Shown here: one piece after another, positions 18,107-27,231 of the stretch
Layout: each line of letters starts with the position of its first letter
How positions within the stretch are numbered: position 1 is the stretch's first letter
Origin: Paraburkholderia kururiensis JCM 10599 = LMG 19447
Lineage (GTDB): Bacteria > Pseudomonadota > Gammaproteobacteria > Burkholderiales > Burkholderiaceae
Length of the DNA: 64,000 nucleotides
Assembly: GCF_003986935.1 (NCBI RefSeq)
Contig: NZ_RJZE01000009.1
Coordinates: 186,001 to 250,000 of the forward strand
Direction of reading: 5' to 3'
Notes under the pieces: generated by a model
The model's input: the letters and a program-made list of their open reading frames with translations, nothing else
Database searches by the model: none
Told to the model about the DNA's origin: nothing
Translations under genes and position numbers: made by a program

Positions 18107-19144
18107 ATGGCCATGAACCCTCAGGCAGTGGCAGTCGCGCTCGTCAACCGGCTCAAATTCAAACACCTTGCACTGCTCGTCGCGCTCGACGACGCACGCA
18201 ACGTCCATCAGGCCGCCGAGGCCGTCAACGTCGCGCAGCCCAGCGCGAGCCGCATGTTGAGTGACATCGAAGAGGCATTCGGCTTTCGCCTTTTCGAGCG
18301 CAGCGCGCGCGGCATCGAACCGACGACGCTCGGCACCGTGACCCTCGCCTACGCGCGTCGCGCGCTCGCGGAACTCACGCGCTTTGCCGAAGACCTCGAC
18401 GTGAAGCGCAAGGGCGGGCACGGGCAACTCACGGTAGGCGCCATCATGGGCGCCGCACCCGACGTGCTCGCCATGGCCGTGGCCGCGCTCAAGACCGAAC
18501 GCCCGTTGCTCAACGTGCGCATCCTCGGCGAAACCAGCGACCAGCTCGTGCAGCTCCTGCATCGTCGCGAAGTGGATCTGGCGCTGGGGCGCCTCACCAC
18601 GCCGCTGCAACATAACGACTTCCACTTCGAACCGCTTGCACGCGAACCGCTGCTGCTCGTGGTGCGCGCACGTCATCCGCTGGCGCGCAGCACGAGCGTG
18701 ACGCTGCCCGAACTGGTGGACTGGCCCTGGGTCGCGCAGCCCATTACGAGTCCGGCACGCGTGCTGTTCGAAGAAGAGCTTGCGCGCGCGGGGCTCGCTA
18801 CGCCGGTGAATCTGACCGAATGTGCGTCCGTGTTCGCCACGCTCCAGTTGCTCGAAAAATACGATGCGGTTGCGATGCTGCCGGAATCGGTGGTGCGCGA
18901 CCACGTGCGCGGCAAGCTGCTCGTGGCGCTGCCGCTCGAAATCGGCAAGAGCCTGCCCGGCTTCGGCGTGCTCACACGCAAGAACGAGCCGCTCGCCGAA
19001 CCGGCCGAACACTTCGTGAGCCTGCTGCGCCGCTTCTCGCAGCCGCTCGCCGACGCACGCACGGGCGACCCTTCCAGTGCGTCGGCCGGGCACGTCTATG
19101 AGGGCGTTGCGGCGCCCGGCGCGTCTTCGCTGCCGGTTCACTGA
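18107..19144 (+). CDS. LysR-family regulator (GbpR-like), probable rhamnose regulator
   Basis: A 345-residue LysR-type protein: winged helix about residues 15-75 (VHQAAEAVNVAQPSASRMLSD recognition region) and a co-inducer domain to about 310. The sequence is of the type that controls galactose-binding protein genes in Azospirillum/Agrobacterium (GbpR). It is divergent from rhaM and convergent with the rhamnose dehydrogenase gene (7-base overlap of 3' ends), so it is flanked on both sides by rhamnose genes. The ATG at 18107 is preferred to an upstream TTG; ATG 18113 is possible. Its regulatory target is inferred. Confidence 0.85.
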   Translation: MAMNPQAVAVALVNRLKFKHLALLVALDDARNVHQAAEAVNVAQPSASRMLSDIEEAFGFRLFERSARGIEPTTLGTVTLAYARRALAELTRFAEDLDVKRKGGHGQLTVGAIMGAAPDVLAMAVAALKTERPLLNVRILGETSDQLVQLLHRREVDLALGRLTTPLQHNDFHFEPLAREPLLLVVRARHPLARSTSVTLPELVDWPWVAQPITSPARVLFEEELARAGLATPVNLTECASVFATLQLLEKYDAVAMLPESVVRDHVRGKLLVALPLEIGKSLPGFGVLTRKNEPLAEPAEHFVSLLRRFSQPLADARTGDPSSASAGHVYEGVAAPGASSLPVH

Positions 19145-19920
19145 AGATTGACGAAGAGGCCGCCGTCCACGAGCAACGCGGCGCCGGTCACATAACGCGC
19201 GCGGTCGGAGGCGAGAAACACGACGCAGTCGGCCACGTCTTCCGGCGTGCCCAGGCGGCCCAGCGGAATGCGCTTTTCGAAGTAAGCGCGCTTCGTATCG
19301 TCGGCGAGATCTTCTGCGTTGAGGTCCGTCGCGATGGTGCCCGGCATCACCGAATTGCATCGGATCCCGAACGGACCCAGCGCGATGGCGCACGACTGCA
19401 TCAGTGAATGCACGCCGGCCTTGGTGGGCGTGTAATGCGTCTGCATGCCGCCGCCCACGAGCGCACTGATGGAACTGGTGGCCACGATCGCGCCGCCCGT
19501 GCCCTGCTCCTTCATCTGCCGCGCCACGGCCTGGGTCACGTAGAACGCGCCGTTCAGGTTCACGCCCACGGTGCGTTCCAGCACCGAAGGCGGCATGTCG
19601 AGAAACGCATGAAACGGGCAGATGCCCGCGTTGCTCGCGAGCACGTCCACCTTGCCGAACGATTCCACGGTGTGACGCACCAGATCGATGCCTGTCTGCG
19701 GTGCGGCCACGTTACCCTCGATGGCAATCGCGCGGCGGCCCAGCTTCTCGATCTCGGCCACTACTTCCGAGATGGCCGTGCGGCGGCCGTACGAGGCGTC
19801 GTTGTCACCCCAGTAGTTGATCGCGACATCGGCGCCTTCGCGCGCACTCGCTAGTGCAATCGCACGGCCAATGCCGCGCGAACCGCCGGTGACAATCACC
19901 ACCTTGTCCTTGAGCAGCAC
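19138..19920 (-). CDS. SDR-family L-rhamnose 1-dehydrogenase (NAD(P)+)
   Basis: A 260-residue short-chain dehydrogenase with nucleotide motif TGGSRGIG (11-18), NAG (97-99), catalytic S149/S150, Y163 and K167. The N-terminus (VVIVTGGSRGIGRAIA, INYWGDNDASYG) resembles the L-rhamnose dehydrogenase of Azotobacter vinelandii. It would oxidise L-rhamnose to the lactone. The start has AAGGAG 5 bases upstream. It is the last gene of the operon beginning at 23368, 74 bases after the dehydratase. Another aldose substrate such as L-lyxose or L-mannose is possible as a side activity. Confidence 0.87.
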   Translation of the reverse strand: MLLKDKVVIVTGGSRGIGRAIALASAREGADVAINYWGDNDASYGRRTAISEVVAEIEKLGRRAIAIEGNVAAPQTGIDLVRHTVESFGKVDVLASNAGICPFHAFLDMPPSVLERTVGVNLNGAFYVTQAVARQMKEQGTGGAIVATSSISALVGGGMQTHYTPTKAGVHSLMQSCAIALGPFGIRCNSVMPGTIATDLNAEDLADDTKRAYFEKRIPLGRLGTPEDVADCVVFLASDRARYVTGAALLVDGGLFVNLQ

Positions 19921-19994
19921 ATTGTTCTCCTTGCGAGGATGGGCATTTCAGGCCCTATCTGAAGGCCTCATTGCAATGCACTTCGACACACCCG

Positions 19995-21173
19995 TCAATG
20001 CGTATGCGGCCGTTCGAGCGCGCATTCCGGATTCAGCCGCACGCCGAACCCCGGCGTATCGGGCACCTTCATGCGGCCGTTCACGGGAACAGGTTCGTCG
20101 AGCAGGAGCGGCGTGAACATCGGCACCACCTGGTCGGCCTTCGGCGCCATCATCAGGAACTCCGAGAACGGCGAGTTGTGGCGCGTCACGACGAAGTGAT
20201 AGCTGTACACGGACGACCCATGCGGCACCACCATCACGTTGTGCGCATCCGCCAGCGCCGAAATCTTGATGAGTTCCGTGATGCCGCCGCACCAGCCCAC
20301 GTCGGGCTGGATCAGGTCGCAGCAGCCCATTTCCAGCAGCATACGAAAGCCCCAGCGCGTCGCCTCGTGCTCGCCGGTGGACACGAGCATGCCGCGCGGC
20401 ACGTTGCGGCGTAACTCCGCGTAGCCCCAGTAGTCGTCGGGTGGCAGCGCTTCCTCGATCCATTTGAGGCCGTACTCGTGCGCGGCCTGCGCGAGTCGCG
20501 TGGCATAGCGCACGTCGAGGCTCATCCAGCAGTCGTACATCAGCCAGAAATCGTCGCCCACGCGATTACGCATGTCCGCGAGCTTCTCGATGTTCTGCCG
20601 CAAACCCTCCTCGCCTTCCGCGGGGCAGTGCTGCAACGGCAGCTTGCCGCCGATGAAGCCCATCTGCTTCGCGAGATCCGGGCGCGCGCCCGTGGCGTAG
20701 AACACGAGTTCGTCGCGCACGGGGCCGCCCAGCAGCTGATACACGGGCTCTTCGCGAATTTTCGCGAGCAGGTCCCACAGCGCGAGGTCCACGCCCGAAA
20801 TCGTGTTGAGCACCACGCCCTTGCGGCCGTAATAAAGCGTGGCGTAGTACATCTGATCCCACATCTTCTCGATGTCGGTTACAAGCTGGCCTTCCAGAAA
20901 ACGCGCGAGGTGCTTTTCGACGATGAACGCGCCCATCTCACCGCCCGTCGTCACGCCGAAGCCGACGCTGCCGTCGCTCGCCTCGATCTCCACCACCAGC
21001 GTGCCGAGCACGTTGATGCCGAACGACTGCCGGCTCTGCCGGTATTCGGGATAGCGCGCCATCGGCGTGGCGATGTGGTCGTCTATCCAGTGCCCGTCGC
21101 CCTGGTCGTGATAGTCTGCGCCGCCGCCGCGAACGATGAAGGCACGCACCTGCTTGATGGTGGGCATGGCCAT
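19995..21173 (-). CDS. rhmD: L-rhamnonate dehydratase
   Basis: A 392-residue enolase-superfamily dehydratase converting L-rhamnonate to 2-keto-3-deoxy-L-rhamnonate. The whole length resembles E. coli Rhm[21 protein letters not shown] near the start, metal ligands in [16 protein letters not shown] and STGEHEAT, and the catalytic His in [11 protein letters not shown]. An AAGGGAG site 9 bases before the ATG at 21173 sets the start; a second in-frame ATG lies two codons later. It lies between the MFS gene and the rhamnose dehydrogenase gene. Confidence 0.95.
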   Translation of the reverse strand: MAMPTIKQVRAFIVRGGGADYHDQGDGHWIDDHIATPMARYPEYRQSRQSFGINVLGTLVVEIEASDGSVGFGVTTGGEMGAFIVEKHLARFLEGQLVTDIEKMWDQMYYATLYYGRKGVVLNTISGVDLALWDLLAKIREEPVYQLLGGPVRDELVFYATGARPDLAKQMGFIGGKLPLQHCPAEGEEGLRQNIEKLADMRNRVGDDFWLMYDCWMSLDVRYATRLAQAAHEYGLKWIEEALPPDDYWGYAELRRNVPRGMLVSTGEHEATRWGFRMLLEMGCCDLIQPDVGWCGGITELIKISALADAHNVMVVPHGSSVYSYHFVVTRHNSPFSEFLMMAPKADQVVPMFTPLLLDEPVPVNGRMKVPDTPGFGVRLNPECALERPHTH

Positions 21174-21230
21174 GGGTAGTCGCTCCCTTTGCTTGATGAG
21201 CTTGTTCGATGAACTCGCTTGATGATGAGA

Positions 21231-22580
21231 TCAGCGCGCGCGGTGGGCGCGCGGCTCGAAGGTATCGGGTGTGGGCCCGGCTTCGCGCGGCACCAGCGTG
21301 CCGACCAGCAGCGCCGCGACAAGGCTCGCCGCTCCGAGCACGGCGAGGCCTGCGGCTGAGCCGCTCGCCGGCGTACCCGCTGCCGCAAGGTTCTGGACCA
21401 GCGCACGCAGACTGGGCGCGATGAAACCACCCAGGCTGCCCAGCGAATTGATGAGCGCGATGCCGCCCGCCGCAGCCACGCCCGTGAGATAGCGCGTGGG
21501 AAACGTCCAGAAAAGCGGCTGCGCGGCGATAAAGCCGCTCGCGGCACAGCACAGCGCCAGCAGTGCGAGCAACGGGTTGTGCGTCGTGCCCGAGAGCGCA
21601 ATGCCCAGCCCCGCAAGAACGAGCAGCGCGACGGCCCACCCGCGGTGCGAGCCCGTACGATCGGCATGGCGCGGCACGATCCACGTCACCGCGAGCGCGC
21701 ACAACCACGGCACCGCCGTGACGAGTCCAACCTTCAGACCCACGCGCGTACCGAGCAACGACGCCACCTGTTGTGGCAGAAAGAAGATCACGCCATACAC
21801 GCTCACCTGGATCAGCGCATAGATGCCGGCGAAGAGCAGCACGCGTGCGTTGAACAACGCAGCGAGCACCTGCTGCGGGCCGTGGGCGGCGGCATGGCGC
21901 GCATCGCGCTCCACCGCCTCCGTCAGCACGCGGCGCTCGGCATCGTCGAGCCAGCGCGCGTTGGCGGGCTTGTTGTCGAGATACCAGAACGCCCACACGC
22001 CCACAGCCGAGGCCAGGCCGCCTTCGATCAGGAACAGCCACTGCCACCCCGCGAGTCCGACGAGGCCGTGCATGTCGAGCAACAGCCCCGAGAGCGGGCT
22101 GCCGAAAATGAACGCAAGCGGTGCGCCGAAATAGAAGACGCCGATGGCACGGCCGCGCGCCGACTGCGGAAACCAGTGCGTGAGGTAATAGATGATGCCG
22201 GGAAAGAAGCCCGCCTCGGCCACGCCGAGCAGAAAGCGCAGCGCGTAGAACGACGTAGGCGTGCTCGCGAAACACATCGCGCTCGAAACGAGGCCCCACG
22301 TCACCATGATGCGGCACATCCATGCGCGCGCGCCCACGCGATGCAGCAACAGATTGCCTGGCACCTCGAACAACGCATAGCCCGCGAAAAACACGCCCGC
22401 GCCGAAGGCGAACGCCGCGTCGGAAAGACCCGTGTCGTGTTGCAACGCCTTCTGCGCGAAGCCCATATTCGCGCGATCGAGAAACGCGAGCACGTACATG
22501 AGCAACAGGAACGGCAGCAGCCGGCGCATCGCCTTGCTCACGATGCGATCCACGGACGGCATTGAAGTCGTCGGGTTCAT
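21231..22580 (-). CDS. MFS transporter, probable rhamnonate/sugar-acid uptake
   Basis: A 449-residue major facilitator with twelve predicted membrane segments, anion:cation symporter type (LAFLDRANMGFAQ in the first segment, LGVAEAGFFPGIIYYLTHWF in the fourth). Relatives carry sugar acids such as rhamnonate, galactonate or tartrate. In this operon it may bring in L-rhamnonate, bypassing the ABC importer, which takes the free sugar. The ATG at 22580 follows an AGGGGA site by 6 bases; the upstream continuation is the dehydrogenase gene in another frame. Substrate is inferred from context only. Confidence 0.85.
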   Translation of the reverse strand: MNPTTSMPSVDRIVSKAMRRLLPFLLLMYVLAFLDRANMGFAQKALQHDTGLSDAAFAFGAGVFFAGYALFEVPGNLLLHRVGARAWMCRIMVTWGLVSSAMCFASTPTSFYALRFLLGVAEAGFFPGIIYYLTHWFPQSARGRAIGVFYFGAPLAFIFGSPLSGLLLDMHGLVGLAGWQWLFLIEGGLASAVGVWAFWYLDNKPANARWLDDAERRVLTEAVERDARHAAAHGPQQVLAALFNARVLLFAGIYALIQVSVYGVIFFLPQQVASLLGTRVGLKVGLVTAVPWLCALAVTWIVPRHADRTGSHRGWAVALLVLAGLGIALSGTTHNPLLALLALCCAASGFIAAQPLFWTFPTRYLTGVAAAGGIALINSLGSLGGFIAPSLRALVQNLAAAGTPASGSAAGLAVLGAASLVAALLVGTLVPREAGPTPDTFEPRAHRAR

Positions 22581-22615
22581 CTTGTTTCCCCTACGTCTGA
22601 TTCGCAACGCGGCCG

Positions 22616-23368
22616 TCAGTACGTGGCGCGGCCACCCGACAGATCGAATACGGAACCCGTGCTGAACGCGCAGTCTTCCGAGGAGAGCCAGACGATCAGC
22701 GAGGCTGCCTCGTCCGGCATCAGGAAGCGGTTCATCGGGATCTTCGAGAGCATGTAGTCGATGTGCTGCTGCGACATCGAGTTGAAGATCTCGGTCTTCG
22801 CCGCCGCGGGCGTGACGGCGTTCACGAGAATGTTCTTCGCAGCGAGTTCCTTGCCGAGCGACTTCGTAAGCCCGATGAGCCCCGCCTTCGAGGCGCTGTA
22901 GTGCGAGGCGTTCGGGTTGCCTTCCTTGCCCGCCACCGACGCGATGTTCACGATGCGGCCATAGCCCTCTTTCAACATGTGGGGCACCACGGCGCGGCAG
23001 GTCAGGTATGGTCCGATCAGATTCACGTCGATGACGCGGCGCCAGACCTCGGGCTCCAGTTCCCACGTCACGCCGTTGCCGCCCGTGATGCCCGCGCAGT
23101 TGATGAGGACGTGAATACCGCCGTGGTCCCGCACCGTCTGCTGCGTTGCGGCGTCGACAGAGCGCTCGTCCGTGAGTTCGACCGTGACGGCCGATACCGT
23201 GCCCAGTTCGGCGAGTTCGCGCCGGCTGCTTTCGAGGCGATCGGCGTCGATGTCCCACAGCGCGACGGCCGCACCCGAACGCAGCGCGCGCTCTGCGACG
23301 GCATAGCCGATGCCGCGCGCGCCGCCCGTGATTACCATGACCCGGCCGTTCAAGTCGATCTGATTCAT
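22616..23368 (-). CDS. SDR-family dehydrogenase, probable 2-keto-3-deoxy-L-rhamnonate 4-dehydrogenase
   Basis: A 250-residue short-chain dehydrogenase: TGGARGIG near residue 15, NCAGITG near 89, and catalytic S-Y-K in IASVAGKEGNPNASHYSASKAG. The operon context (rhamnonate dehydratase, rhamnose dehydrogenase) fits LRA5-type enzymes that oxidise 2-keto-3-deoxy-L-rhamnonate at C4 to the diketo acid in the non-phosphorylative pathway. The next enzyme, the diketo-acid hydrolase, is not in the window. First gene of the leftward operon, with GGAGGAG 3 bases before the ATG. Confidence 0.82.
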   Translation of the reverse strand: MNQIDLNGRVMVITGGARGIGYAVAERALRSGAAVALWDIDADRLESSRRELAELGTVSAVTVELTDERSVDAATQQTVRDHGGIHVLINCAGITGGNGVTWELEPEVWRRVIDVNLIGPYLTCRAVVPHMLKEGYGRIVNIASVAGKEGNPNASHYSASKAGLIGLTKSLGKELAAKNILVNAVTPAAAKTEIFNSMSQQHIDYMLSKIPMNRFLMPDEAASLIVWLSSEDCAFSTGSVFDLSGGRATY

Positions 23369-23476
23369 TGCTCCTCCAATAGGGCCGCACGTGGGACGTG
23401 CGCGGATGTCTCGTTTGTCTTTTTTTTGGCCGGCCGTGGGAAGGCGCCCGAATTACTGGCGGCCATGCTGGAGAGC

Positions 23477-23505
23477 ACTATAGGCGAGCGGTGATAGCCG
23501 AACAA
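23477..23505 (-). promoter_or_regulatory. Sigma70-like promoter of the rhamnose catabolic operon
   Basis: Reading leftward: -35 TTGTTC (23505-23500), 17-base spacer, -10 TATAGT (23482-23477). Predicted leader about 100 bases before the dehydrogenase start at 23368. The -10 is identical to that of the rhaM promoter. Confidence 0.6.
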
Positions 23506-23509
23506 TCCG
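23493..23509. promoter_or_regulatory. Rhamnose-regulon element, copy 2
   Basis: GATAGCCGAACAATCCG, 15 of 17 identical to the copy at 18054-18070, and placed in the same position relative to the -10 hexamer (one base of spacer difference). This ties the transport and catabolic operons into one regulon. Confidence 0.6.
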
Positions 23510-23614
23510 GAAGCGGCATGGGGTGATAGCAAAGACGGATCGCACGGATGGCGGGTCGAGTGAAGTTGAATAGCGGGTTGGACGGCGCGGGCGGGATCAT
23601 CGACAATCCGCGCT

Positions 23615-23658
23615 GGTGCCGCTCAGGTGCCACCCAGGTGCCGCTCAGGTGCCGCGCT
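23615..23658. repeat. 11-bp tandem repeat, four units
   Basis: Units GGTGCCGCTCA, GGTGCCACCCA, GGTGCCGCTCA and a degenerate GGTGCCGCGCT in direct tandem. Non-coding minisatellite-like array; no function visible. Confidence 0.7.
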
Positions 23659-23740
23659 GGACCACGCGTGAAAGCGACCACCGCCCCGCGCGGGCCGCGA
23701 GCCGGCACGCCAACAACATTCAACGAACAGACGAACGCCC

Positions 23741-24334
23741 ATGATCGAGCGTCACAGCGCGTTAGCGCTTCGTAAAGTAGCGGCCGTTATGTGGGGGCTA
23801 TGTGTCAGCCTCAGTGCGCCTGTTGCGCATGCGGCCGGCTTGCCGGCCGCCGTTGCCGCGCAACTGCCCAAGGGTTACGTGCCGATGGTGTATCAGGCGG
23901 GTCCGCACATCGAGGGCGGACGGCAAAGCCTGCTCGTCGTGGCTCACCGGCCCGACGACTCGACAGACAAGCCCTCACCGCGTCCGCTCTTCATCTTCGA
24001 GGAACAGGCGGGCGGCCAGTACCGGCTCTCGGCGCGCAACGACACGGTCGTATTGCGGGCCAACGAAGGCGGCCAGTGCGATCCGTTCGAAGACGGCTAC
24101 GATGAGCTCGCGGTCAAAGGCCGCTACTTCACGGTGCAGAACGCCGTGGCGTGCGGCGCGCACTGGACCGACTTCATCACGTTCCGCTACGACGCGACGC
24201 AACGTGCGTGGTTCTTCGACAGTGAAATCTTCACGTCGTCCGATCCGCTCAACGACACGCCGGACAAAACCCACATGACGCGCGCGAATCGCGCAAAGCC
24301 GGTCACGTTCGAAGCCTGGCGTCCCGATCGCTGA
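23741..24334 (+). CDS. Secreted protein of unknown function
   Basis: A 197-residue protein with a signal peptide of about 31 residues (basic start, hydrophobic core, cleavage near VAHAAG). The mature part has no membrane segment and no motif I recognise. It has two cysteines (in GGQCDPF and AVACGAHW) that could pair in the periplasm. It stands 24 bases upstream of another small secreted-protein gene on the same strand, so the two may be cotranscribed. The ribosome site is weak. I cannot assign a function. Confidence 0.72.
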   Translation: MIERHSALALRKVAAVMWGLCVSLSAPVAHAAGLPAAVAAQLPKGYVPMVYQAGPHIEGGRQSLLVVAHRPDDSTDKPSPRPLFIFEEQAGGQYRLSARNDTVVLRANEGGQCDPFEDGYDELAVKGRYFTVQNAVACGAHWTDFITFRYDATQRAWFFDSEIFTSSDPLNDTPDKTHMTRANRAKPVTFEAWRPDR

Positions 24335-24357
24335 GACGCCGCCGCTGAGGTCATGCA

Positions 24358-24762
24358 ATGAGAGACAACCTTCCTGCACCGAAACGAAGAACGCTCGCTA
24401 CGCTCCTGTGCCTCGCCATACTCACGGGCAGTGCGGCGGCGGAGCAAATGCCAAGGCCGCCAAGCCCCGTCATGATGGTCCACTTCGATTACTACCCGAA
24501 GGACCGCACGCGACTCCATGCGCTGGAACATCGGCTCGCGACGGCGATAAAGCGTGCGGGTGCAGGCGAGCTTGGCGAGACCGAGTTGCACATCGACGGC
24601 AACGACGGCTATCTGTACATGTATGGGCCGGATGCGGACAAGCTGTACGCCGTGACGGGTCCGATTCTGAGAGCGTCCCCGATGATGGCGGGTGCCGAAG
24701 TTACGACACACCATGGTGCGCGCGCGCAGACGTTCGGCTTGACCGATCAGCGCGCGCGGTAG
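24358..24762 (+). CDS. Small secreted protein of unknown function
   Basis: 134 residues with an N-terminal signal-like segment (RRTLATLLCLAILTGSAAAEQ, cleavage near residue 28). The mature part contains an HFDYYPKD stretch and an ELHIDGNDGYLYMYGPDAD stretch, consistent with a small alpha/beta fold. No family recognised. It follows the previous secreted protein by 24 bases and converges with the zinc-ribbon gene (33-base gap). Confidence 0.68.
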   Translation: MRDNLPAPKRRTLATLLCLAILTGSAAAEQMPRPPSPVMMVHFDYYPKDRTRLHALEHRLATAIKRAGAGELGETELHIDGNDGYLYMYGPDADKLYAVTGPILRASPMMAGAEVTTHHGARAQTFGLTDQRAR

Positions 24763-24795
24763 AGAAAGGCATGGCGAATGTTGCCATGCCGCACA

Positions 24796-25137
24796 TCACA
24801 CCTTCCTGACGAATTCCGATTTCAGACTCATTGCGCCAAAGCCATCGATCTTGCAATCGATATCGTGGTCGCTGTCCACGAGCCGGATATTCTTCACCTT
24901 GGTGCCCATCTTGATCACGCCACCGGAACCCTTCAGCTTCAGGTCTTTGATGACGGTGACGGTATCGCCGTCCTGCAAGACGTTGCCTGCGGAATCCCGA
25001 TAAACGCGCGCGGCCGCTTCAGTAGGCGCCGCCGCTTCTGCGGACCATTCATGTGCGCATTCCGGGCAGATGTAGACGCCCCCGTCTTCATACGTGAATT
25101 CGGAATGGCATTTCGGACAGGGCGGTAACGTACTCAT
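24796..25137 (-). CDS. yjdM: Zinc-ribbon protein of the PhnA/YjdM family
   Basis: 113 residues. The N-terminal zinc ribbon has C7-x2-C10 and C24-x2-C27, and the C-terminal PhnA domain shows the [16 protein letters not shown] and [20 protein letters not shown] blocks typical of the family. Once named for alkylphosphonate use, the family has no proven role in it and is better called YjdM. Single gene, convergent with the secreted protein gene and divergent from the hydrolase gene. Confidence 0.9.
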   Translation of the reverse strand: MSTLPPCPKCHSEFTYEDGGVYICPECAHEWSAEAAAPTEAAARVYRDSAGNVLQDGDTVTVIKDLKLKGSGGVIKMGTKVKNIRLVDSDHDIDCKIDGFGAMSLKSEFVRKV

Positions 25138-25318
25138 ATGTAATCCTTGGTACCTGACAAAATCGATGAAAAGCGCGCCAGTATAGCGCCCCGCACTGCG
25201 TCGATTCGATCCTGTCGTCCCATGATCGGCTGTCGATAACGAACCGCGGGTTATCGAACAGGGCCTCGCGACCTAAGATGCGTCCACGGTTTGGCACATC
25301 AAGAAAGGGAGCATCGCC

Positions 25319-26095
25319 ATGCACATTCAGACAAGCGGCACGACCATTCACGTAAGGCAACAGGGAGACGGCGACTTCGCGCTCGTGTTTCTCCACTATT
25401 GGGGCGGCTCGTCGCGCACGTGGGATATCGTCGCCAGCGAACTCAAGAGCCGCTACAGGATCATCGCAATGGACCATCGCGGCTGGGGTGAGTCGGACGC
25501 GCCGGCGCACGGCTACGCCCTTGCCGATCTGGCAGACGATGCGGCGGAAGTGATCGAAGCCCTGAACGTGCGGCGTTATGTCGTGGTCGGTCATTCGATG
25601 GGCGGCAAGGTCGCGCAACTGCTGGCATCGCGTCGGCCCGCGGGGCTGCTGGGGCTCGTGCTGGTCGCGCCGTCCCCTCCTTCGCCCATGGCTCTTACCG
25701 ATGAACAGCGCGCCGCGATGACTGCCACGTACGATTCACGCGAATCGATCGAGTGGGTACTGGACCATGTGCTGACTGCGAAGCAGCTTGCGCCCGAGCT
25801 TCGCGAACAGGTCATTGCGGATAGCCTGCGCGGCGCGGCGCAGGCCAAGGTCGCGTGGCCCAACGCCGCGATGCTGGAAGACATCACCGCCGACGTCGCT
25901 TCCATCGACGTGCCGGTGCTCGTGATTGCAGGCGAGCGCGACCAGGTGGATCGCGTCGAGACATTGCAGCACGAATTGCTGCCTCGCCTTCGCGGCGCGC
26001 GTCTGCATGTATTGCCGGACACGGGGCACCTGTCACCGCTCGAAGCACCGTATGAACTTGCGAGCGTGATTGAAGCATTCGTTCGCGAGCGGTAA
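25319..26095 (+). CDS. Alpha/beta hydrolase
   Basis: 258 residues with the alpha/beta-hydrolase fold: oxyanion-region HYWGGS near residue 26, nucleophile elbow GHSMGG (Ser 93), an acid in GERDQVD near 208 and the catalytic His in DTGHLSP near 239. Related to haloperoxidase/esterase-like enzymes, but no lid motif identifies the substrate. AAGGGAG lies 9 bases before the ATG. It converges with the LysR gene at 26172-27140 and its direct neighbours give no pathway. Confidence 0.85.
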   Translation: MHIQTSGTTIHVRQQGDGDFALVFLHYWGGSSRTWDIVASELKSRYRIIAMDHRGWGESDAPAHGYALADLADDAAEVIEALNVRRYVVVGHSMGGKVAQLLASRRPAGLLGLVLVAPSPPSPMALTDEQRAAMTATYDSRESIEWVLDHVLTAKQLAPELREQVIADSLRGAAQAKVAWPNAAMLEDITADVASIDVPVLVIAGERDQVDRVETLQHELLPRLRGARLHVLPDTGHLSPLEAPYELASVIEAFVRER

Positions 26096-26171
26096 CAGCG
26101 ACTTGGACTTCACGGCGCGAGCCGTGAGCGTGGCGATTCAACGCGTCTTCACGCGAGGCCCGCTCGTGCGT

Positions 26172-27140
26172 CTACGGGTCAACTCGATCAACGCGGCCAC
26201 GCGAGCGCTTCGTGCCGCTCTTGCGCGGCCGCGCGACGCTGTCCCAAGGCGGTTCGTCCCCGAATGCCGCCACGAGATGATCGATCAGGCTTCGAACCTT
26301 CAGCGGCATGTGGCGCGCGCTCGGATAAACCGCCTGAATCACCAGTTCGGACGTGCTGTATTCGGGCAGCAAAGCGACGAGGTGCCCCTGCGCGATCTGC
26401 TCTCCGAACACGAATGTCGGACCGTAGACGATGCCTGCGCCTGCAAGCGCCGCATCAAGCAGCATCTGCGTATTGTTTGCCGCCATCCGGCAAGGGCCAT
26501 CGATGACGTGCGCACGGCCCTTCGCATCGACCAGCGTCCAGTCTCCAACGGAAACGGCCTCGCTGAACGTGAGCCGCGGCGCCTGCCGCAGATCGTGCGG
26601 CGTACGCGGCGTACCGTACCGCTCCAGATACGCCGGTGACGCACAGATCACCATTCGGCACGGCGCAAGGCGCCGCGCAACAAGTCCTGAATCGGGCAGG
26701 CGTCCAATTCGTATCGCCACGTCGACGCCCGCTTCGAGCAGATCGACATAACGGTCGCTCAACGACACTTCGACGTTGACGTGCGCATGCGCTTCCAGAT
26801 AGCGCGCCAGAACCTTGCCAAGATGCATTGCGCCGAACGTGACGGGGGCCGCAATACGCAGCACACCGCGGGTCGTTCCTTGCGCGTCGCTGGCTTCGCG
26901 GTTGGCCTCGTCCCAAGCGTGCAGAATCTGTTTGCAGCGCTCGTAATAGCGCGCGCCGATATCAGTGAGACTCAGGCGGCGCGTGGTGCGGTGGAGCAGC
27001 CTCGCGTTGAGTTCCGACTCGACGGCACTCACGTACTTGCCCGCCATCGCGGCGGATAAACCAAAGCGTCGCGCGGCCGCGGCAAGGCTGCCTTCCTCGA
27101 CCGCGGCGACGAATACTCCCAGGGCAGTCAGCCGGTCCAT
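26172..27140 (-). CDS. LysR-family transcriptional regulator
   Basis: A 322-residue protein with a LysR helix-turn-helix (about 5-60, AAAARRFGLSAAMAGKYVSAVE) and a co-inducer domain of the CrgA/DhcR-like subgroup. The C-terminus carries a basic tail (RPRKSGTKRSRGRVDR) that is unusual for the family. The ATG at 27140 has GAGGAA 5 bases upstream; the longer frame lacks support. It runs in the same direction as the SDR gene upstream (27232-28128) with a 91-base gap; its target is unknown. Confidence 0.85.
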   Translation of the reverse strand: MDRLTALGVFVAAVEEGSLAAAARRFGLSAAMAGKYVSAVESELNARLLHRTTRRLSLTDIGARYYERCKQILHAWDEANREASDAQGTTRGVLRIAAPVTFGAMHLGKVLARYLEAHAHVNVEVSLSDRYVDLLEAGVDVAIRIGRLPDSGLVARRLAPCRMVICASPAYLERYGTPRTPHDLRQAPRLTFSEAVSVGDWTLVDAKGRAHVIDGPCRMAANNTQMLLDAALAGAGIVYGPTFVFGEQIAQGHLVALLPEYSTSELVIQAVYPSARHMPLKVRSLIDHLVAAFGDEPPWDSVARPRKSGTKRSRGRVDRVDP

Positions 27141-27231
27141 TCGTTCCTCGATTCGATCGCATCGTGACGGGAGCCGTGAGCATAAACCAGTCGCCGCGTG
27201 GGACAAAGGCGCAATGAACGAAGGGACAGCG

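Larger units (their letters stand above)
23369..23740. other. Intergenic region upstream of the rhamnose catabolic operon
   Basis: 372 bases without a gene. It contains the leftward promoter and shared element described separately (23477-23509) and the 11-bp tandem repeat at 23615-23658. I see no clear promoter for the rightward gene at 23741. Confidence 0.6.
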
